Below are positions 58,133-64,000 of a stretch of 64,000 nt of DNA, piece after piece; the first letter of the stretch is position 1; every line of letters begins with the position of its first letter. The stretch spans positions 3,286,001 through 3,350,000 of the forward strand of contig JALGAS010000002.1 of the NCBI GenBank assembly GCA_023078685.1. The letters are read 5' to 3'. Source of the DNA: Neopestalotiopsis rosae. Its lineage: Eukaryota; Ascomycota; Sordariomycetes; Amphisphaeriales; Sporocadaceae. The position numbers and the translations under genes were made by a program. The notes under the pieces are model-generated. The model was not told the origin of the DNA. It was given only the letters and a program-made list of their open reading frames with translations, and did no database searches.

Positions 58133-60020
58133 ATGACTGCAGAAGTTCCTTCCGCAAAGCAACTCGACAACGAGTGGTCGGTCAAGGTCTACGCTTACAT
58201 TCTTTGCGGCTTGATCGGAGTCTTCGTGATCGACAGATGGGCGTCAGCTCTACTGCTCAACAGAAGGCCTCGAAAAGACACTACACCCAGTATCGTGTTG
58301 TCATTTTGTTCCCCTTTCGAGTCTGCTTACATGTAAGTGATTCTATTGTATTCTCATAAATTACCACTAAACAATACCAGCCAAGTACGGAAATTTATTC
58401 TACGCAGCTGTTACGGGTTTCCCTCGGTAGGCCATGCCTTGCTCGTCGTGGTATATGTTACGATCAATGTGGTCCTCACCTTCGTCCACCTTGAATATAA
58501 CAAAACCAATTATTACGCAGCTAGGTTTGGTTGGTATGCATCTGTGGTCCCTCCCCAATCAACTCCAAGTACGTGCTGACACGCTGCTAGGATGGCAACG
58601 GCCAACTTCGCATTCATTGTATTCTTGGCACTCAAGAACACCCCTCTCGCATTCTTGACAAACTATTCATACGAACGTCTCAATTTTCTCCACCGCGTTG
58701 CCGGCTACACGACCGTATTATTCATGCTGCTACATGCTGCAGCGTACATCCGACATGATGTTGCAAGGAATAAGATAGAAAAGCTCATCGAAATTGACAA
58801 TATCTGTGGTATCGTTGCTGGCTGCGCCATGCTGGTCATAGCTATAACGGCACTGCTATTCATGAAGCGGACTTATGAGCTATTCTATGTTGCCCACATC
58901 AGTCTTTTCATTGTCGCAACTGTTGGCACCAGTCTCCATCGGCCTGAATGGATCGACAGGATACCCATCGTCATGATTATGATTGCCGTGGCTTGGACTC
59001 TCGACCGCTTGACACGGCTGACCTGTATGATGGCGCGGTCCATCAATAATGAAGCCCGCCTCGAGTCACTGCCCAGTGGTGGGACAAAGGTCATCCTGAA
59101 AAAGTCGCTAAAGAATGCTGCGCCAGGGACTCATTGTTTCCTATGGATCCCTAGAGCACAATTCTTCGAGACTCACCCGTTTACCATTGTATCCAATGGT
59201 CCTGATGGGCTCGAACTGGTGGCAAAAGCACATGATGGTTTCACCAAGTCCTTGAATGAGCTCGCACAAAAGGAAGGCAAACAAGTGAGCCTCTACGCAA
59301 GCGTGGATGGGCCTTATGGAACGTGTCCCAACTCAGCTGCGTACGATAGCGTCATACTCGTGGTCGGTGGTACTGGCGCCACCTTTGCGTTTGGAATGCT
59401 CATGAATTTGCTACAACGATTGGAACAAGAGAGCAAACTTGAGGCCGACCTGGTTTGGGCTGTCAAGCATATAGGTATGTTGTATCACCCAGAGTGTACC
59501 GCCCCAGTCTGAGTCGGCCTGCTGAACGTACACAGATGACGTTGCGTGGGCCGCGGATCACGTTAGGGCGCTCCGTGCCTACGGCTCCCGAGTGCGCCTT
59601 AGCATATACGTGACTCAAGATCGACCATTGCTTTGTAACGGCGAGACGCCGGATGAAAGTACGAATACCCCGCTATCAGATCTACTTCAGAACTTTAGTA
59701 TCTATGAGAACACGGAAATGAGTTTGCCTGCATGTCCGAAACAAAACGAAACTGAGAAGACGGCCTCGCCGGACGCTCTGAATGGACCGGTTCACGGCTC
59801 AAAGCAACTGGACTCTGGTAGCTGGACTTTGAGCTATGGTAAACTTAGATTAGAGATGGTCCTGGTCGATCTTGTCGCCGGTACCAACGCACATCAACGG
59901 GTACTGATTGGAGTCTGTGGACCATCTGGTATGACGGCAACATCGCGGGACGTCGTCTCCACCTTGATCCAATCGGACGGCCCGAGCATAGACCTCCATT
60001 GTGAAAGCTTTGGGTGGTAG
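58133..60020 (+). CDS. Ferric reductase (FRE family)
   Basis: Plasma-membrane flavocytochrome that reduces Fe3+ chelates with NADPH, making Fe2+ for Fet3. Model: exons 58133-58332, 58381-58533, 58591-59474, 59536-60020; 573 aa. Two haem-ligand pairs with the diagnostic H-x13-H spacing are visible: in LHRVAGYTTVLFMLLH and in AHISLFIVATVGTSLH. The FAD motif HPFTIVS, the GPYGTCP segment, the NADPH loop VILVVGGTGATFAFG and the terminal VCGPSGM complete the reductase half. About six helices, with no added signal peptide. Adjacent to ftr1/fet3 in the same functional unit. It could also reduce copper. Confidence 0.92.
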
Positions 60021-60750
60021 TTAGTGGACAAGTAGCGGTATTTTGGATGAGGCAGAAATTTACCATGAGACAGAATCGTGGGGGAGGTCCGCGGCGTGAC
60101 ACGCAATGCAGCATCGTGCCTTGAGTTCATTATACGGTTGCAGGTTCTATATGATAGTTATATACATGTCTCAGTTGATCCAGAATACACAGAAGAAGGA
60201 AAAAGAAGAGGGAAAAAGAGAGACAGAGATTTGTGACTGTGAGTTTGCCTAGGTATAAATTTGTTGTTGTGTCGCGTCTCAAGGAGTATTGTCAGCTAGG
60301 CGCAAACCAAGTGAATTGCCGGAGACTTCCAGGTACTAGGTCATCATATTTGGACTAGAACAGGAACTTCCTCTTCATGACACTCTATTCGCGCAATTGC
60401 CGATTCAGAAACAGCGCGGTATTGGAAATGTTTGCATCTCTTGTCCGACGGGACCTTTCTGGCGGAAATCTCGTGCACTGATACGTGAGTAAATGACGCC
60501 TCATGCAACAGTAACTCATCCTCACCACGAAGAGAGGCGGCGATGTTCGTTACGATGGACGCCTCCTTCTCGATTCTCCAGTACCATACGACCAACAAAG
60601 AGGCCAAAAGTCCCTCTTGGATGACTCGACAGTTGCATATAAACTTCAAATACTCCAGTTCAGCCGACAGCAGCGACATGGTCAAGATTAACCAGACCAT
60701 TGCCCCATTATTCCTGTTATAAGAATTTGCAACAAAGCTGAAACTTCAAC
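60021..60750. other. Gene-free spacer
   Basis: About 730 bases between reductase stop and the next gene. It includes an A/G-rich stretch near 60190-60230. I see no gene. Confidence 0.5.
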
Positions 60751-61285
60751 ATGCCTATCCCAGCGATTGCCCTCTTCGAAATCATCCCAACGATTGCCCA
60801 CGCGATAGAGGCTGTTGGCTTGTTGGGCGTCATTGGAGGGTCCATGGGCGGCTGGTGCTCACTTCACCACTGTACACCACATACCTTTGATCATTTCCTC
60901 AACACGACGCCTGCCATCGATTCACAAGGCGACGGTGTCGGGCCCTGCAATGTGCCTCAGTACAACTTTGATATGTGTCATGATGCCGTCCAAAACGTGC
61001 AAGTGACCAGCTCGAACCCCAGCCCAGGAGGTAGGTCGATTCAGCCAAAACCCTTATTGCATGGGCGTGATCTGGAACTCTTACCTCGCATGGCGATCTG
61101 ACTTTGCAATAGTGGCCCAATTTGACAATGTCCCATTTCAATGCATGGATCTCGTCACGGTTTTGGCTGGGTCCTGTAACGGCGAAGGCGCGCGCCCCAT
61201 ACCATGCGGCTCGGCTTGTGTCCAATACACTGGGTTGACCGACGCACAAATGGGCAGCCTTTCCATGTCACTCAATGCTCATTGA
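60751..61285 (+). CDS. Small cysteine-rich, probably secreted protein
   Basis: Model: exons 60751-61030 and 61113-61285; 150 aa with eight cysteines (in GWC, HHC, GPC, DMC, FQC, GSC, IPC and SAC), a number suited to four disulfides. The first 35 residues are hydrophobic (PAIALFEIIPTIAHAIEAVG) and may act as a signal peptide, although a positive N-terminus is missing. No family is recognised. Small Cys-rich secreted proteins are often effectors or defence proteins, but no such activity is shown here. The phase-1 splice into VAQFDN preserves the frame. Confidence 0.6.
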
Positions 61286-61718
61286 CCGCATGTCAGTAAT
61301 CATGCGAAATATTAGCCTATACAATTGGGGAAGGACATTTATATCTGGAGTGCTGCAACTTTGAGTGGTATGATGTACTTAGTGCTTTAGAATCATTGGA
61401 ATCAACTCGTCTAGTTTTCGCGATCTGCCACAACCGCATATCTTTTTCCTTTTTTCTTAATTATTACCCCCCTGACGCCTGCCAATGATCGTATATCAGC
61501 ATAGCGCCAGACGCGGATCCTAGGACAAGATAGGATAGCTGCCCAGTCTGATCTAACAAGTCGCAAAACAACCTGCCCCATACAATTCTGTGCAGGAGCA
61601 TGAACCGATCGCAATTGTCCAGTCCCGTCGCCATCCTGTCTGGCCAAGAAAGAGCGAGATGGGATGGGGCATTGAAATACGCCACAATGACGGCCTCGAA
61701 GAACGTTGATCTGCCATA
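61286..61718. other. Convergent 3' regions
   Basis: A 433-base spacer between convergent stops. A minus-strand open frame at 61411-61722 has no motif and overlaps the end of the neighbouring gene. Not called. Confidence 0.5.
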
Positions 61719-62633
61719 TCATCGGCTTTCAAACCACATGTCACCAGATCCCTCGGGTATCTCTCTGCGCGCAAAGATCCAAGATTCGTCTTCTCTCCTG
61801 TGAGTTAGTTCAGCAAACCAAGCGTAGGGAATCTGGAGGGCTTCGAGCTTCATCAACCCATTGTAGTTCTCCTCGTCGTCTATTCCTTCGTAGCGCTTCA
61901 CAGCTCGCGAATCGACTAGCCACAGGTACGCTCTACCATAAATGCTCCTCTGTGCCTATTTATAATCGATTAGTTCGATAAGAAACCCACGTTGAGGCCA
62001 TCAACTAACCATTCTCTCCTTTGTAGATACGTGTACCAATGGTATCGTCTCTTCGGGTAGTGCGGCTAAAGAGCGAAGAGCATCCTCATCGACGACGAGA
62101 AAATCCGTAAACCTCGGGTTGTAATTGAGATTGACGTCGTCGTCTTTGACAGCTTGGACGAGCCAGGCATCGAAAATACCTGTCAGGGATTCTATATCAT
62201 CCTGAGTTGCCCTTGAGAGATCGGCAAGTTTCAGAGCTTCCAGTTCCTTGTTCTCGACGACCTCGAGGACGAAGCGACGACCAAGTTCGGTATTTACCGT
62301 CATGTCGGGCTTGTTGTATATAATGCAGCCGGAATAGATAAAGTAATCGACAACCCAGAGTCTTAATTTTGCCATTGCAATCGGCCAGAGCCTATCGGAT
62401 TCTTCAGAGTATGTGGTGCGCAATACTGGTAATGTCAGCTGAGGTATCATACTCTGGACTGCAACCAATCTACCTGTATAACCCCAGGACCCATGAGCGT
62501 ACGTCGAACCACATCTCATGGAGTTCCATAGCTCATACATCCGACCCATGGCGATCAGGTCCCTATTTGGGTTGCGCCCAGCCCACTTGAACAGGTCATC
62601 AGGGGGGTCTGGAAAAGTCTCTTGAATAGACAT
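61719..62633 (-). CDS. Hypothetical protein, 286 aa
   Basis: I do not recognise the family. Model (minus strand): 62633-62010 and 61955-61719, joined phase 0 into RMAQRSIYGRAYLWLVD; 286 aa. The protein is soluble and Trp/Tyr-rich (WNSMRCGSTYAHGSWGYTG, LWVVDYFIYSGCI), with an acidic middle. No signal peptide, membrane helix or nucleotide motif. The donor GTTAGT and the acceptor AATAG are both acceptable. Cytosolic role unknown. Confidence 0.62.
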
Positions 62634-63293
62634 GATGTATCCAAGAGTATCGTGTTGACAATATCGCGTGCCACGGCTCCAAGGGGCAGGAGAGGAATTG
62701 GCTAGGGGCTTTTAAAAAGAATTCGAAAGGCTAAAAGTCGGATGGGATCAAATGCTGCCCGTAGGCTGCCAGAGTGTGCCTAACCATGACCTAATTTAGG
62801 GGATACGCCAAGATAGGTAGTCAAACTACTTACCTACTCAGATATTTTCGTATGAGCAGCTTTTGAAAATGATTCAAGTGATCCCTTCCTCTATTGCGAT
62901 TCCCTATCGCGCAAGCTGTGACAAAATGAACGCTACATGCCAACCGTTACACTGCAGCTTGGCGAACTTTCCAGCGAACCAACAGGCATTATTGATGGTG
63001 GAGGGGTAGCGAACTAGCGCCGACGGGGCTCGATTTGTGAGCACGCAGTACGCAGTCACTTGCCGAGGTAAGTAGAACAGCTTCATTGCTTCAGAACCAT
63101 GGGCAATCACAAACTTCACATCAGATCCGTTGGCGCTTGATTCCTGCGATATTGGAATACATGTAAAACAAAAGACCAGACATTCTAGGACAACTTGGCG
63201 CCATTCTTCTCTCCTCCTAATAGTATGCTGTTTTGGAATAGGTCGTCTAAGCAATCATAATCAAATTGCTGCACCAGCACTATCGCAAGCATC
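62634..63293. other. Divergent promoter spacer
   Basis: About 660 bases between the divergent starts of the 286-aa gene and the epoxide hydrolase gene. It has a TACCTACTCAG / TAGGTAG pair near 62814-62840. I see no gene. Confidence 0.5.
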
Positions 63294-64000
63294 ATGGACG
63301 AAATTCGGGATTACAAGATTTCAATCGAGCCAGCGGCGGTTGAGGAGTTCCACGAGAAGCTGACTCTTCCAAAGTATTCAGATGATATTGACGGCGATGA
63401 TTGGACACGCGGCACCACTCCATCTGTCATCAGACGAATAGCCAAGTACTGGCGAGAGGAATTCGAATGGGCGCCTTTCGAAGAACGACTGAATAAACTT
63501 CCGCATTTTGAGACAACGATCTCGCTAGAGGGATTCGACCCATTCGCATTGCACTTTGTCCACCAGAAGAGTGCTGACCCAGATGCGATTCCTCTACTTT
63601 TTGTTCATGGCTGTACGCATTTGCGCAATCATTCATTCGCCCACAAGTTTGAGCCAACGAGCCCGCCAACTAATTGGTTAATATATTCTAGGGCCTGGTG
63701 GCTTTTGGGAGGCGAGCAAAATGCTTCCTCTACTTACAGCTCCGCAGACGGATGGCAAAGGGCCAAGCTTCCACTTGATCGTTCCATCGCTTCCCAATTT
63801 CGGCTTCTCAAGCTGTATTCCAAAGAAAGGCTTTGGTCTGCGGCAGTATACTGATACTTGCCAGAAGCTCATGTTGCGTCTGGGCTATGAGAGATATGCT
63901 GCGCAGGGAGGAGATTGGGTCAGATGCATCGCACCTTTGAATATGGTCGCTCACCAAGCTGACTCACAATACAGGGCATGTACATAACCACATCCATCGG
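63294..64000 (+). CDS. Epoxide hydrolase, N-terminal part (truncated by window edge)
   Basis: Soluble epoxide hydrolase with an N-terminal EHN lid and an alpha/beta-hydrolase core; adds water to epoxides. Model so far: exons 63294-63612, 63692-63918, 63975-64000 and onward. The EHN block is [26 protein letters not shown]. Across intron 1, [15 protein letters not shown] gives the oxyanion HGxP motif. Intron 2 splits [12 protein letters not shown], which places the nucleophile Asp in QGGDWG. The cap and the two catalytic Tyr, acid and His should follow beyond base 64000, so completeness cannot be judged. Not a partner of the iron cluster as far as the sequence shows. Confidence 0.88.

Overview
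The window is fungal nuclear DNA. Genes are spaced along both strands and most carry several short introns (about 50-110 bases, GT...AG, CTRAY-type branch points). Families such as a HET-domain protein, a cutinase, a secreted intradiol dioxygenase, a Fet3/Ftr1/ferric-reductase set and Dal5/Fen2-type transporters point to a filamentous ascomycete (Pezizomycotina). A Sordariomycete would fit, but the sequence alone does not fix the species. I see no rRNA, tRNA, CRISPR array or intact transposon. All splice models were built by hand from reading frame, splice consensus and family motifs.

Layout. 1-2424 has no gene I can support. 2425-4328 is a Dal5/Tna1-type transporter. 4696-7636 (-) is a HET-domain protein with a membrane tail. 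8110-10579 (-) is a flavin monooxygenase joined to a long membrane region. 11912-12685 (-) is a cutinase. 14686-16045 (-) and 16591-18736 (+) are a divergent pair: an HpcH/HpaI-type aldolase and a Fen2/Liz1-type transporter. 19270-21309 (-) is a secreted TolB-like beta-propeller. 22331-23393 (-) is a SAM methyltransferase. 24086-25252 (-) is a single-pass membrane protein with a Ser/Thr-rich stalk. After a gene-poor 2.5 kb that holds a perfect 49-bp tandem duplication come an orphan gene (27735-28568) and a rhodopsin-like 7TM protein (28726-30072, -).

From 31334 to 34953 (-) lies a 1093-aa protein with a NOD-like-receptor-style N-terminus, an ankyrin segment and two terminal membrane helices, but no NTPase. 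Catabolic and redox enzymes follow: a short-chain dehydrogenase broken by one extra base (36673-37502), an extracellular intradiol dioxygenase (38813-39893), a complete haloalkane-dehalogenase-type hydrolase (40881-41804) and an NmrA-like reductase (42956-44057). Next are a 926-aa conserved protein of unknown role, a small secreted-protein gene whose start codon reads ATA, and a candidate small membrane-protein gene hidden by introns.

The clearest functional unit is 49204-60020, a high-affinity reductive iron-uptake cluster. It has a Zn2Cys6 regulator, the multicopper ferroxidase Fet3, the permease Ftr1 (divergent from Fet3) and a ferric reductase. Exact ATCWGATAA sites, the kind bound by iron-regulating GATA factors, lie between fet3 and ftr1 and upstream of the reductase. 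The reductase would supply Fe2+, Fet3 would reoxidise it, and Ftr1 would carry it inward. The window closes with an eight-cysteine small protein, an unknown gene and the 5' part of an epoxide hydrolase.
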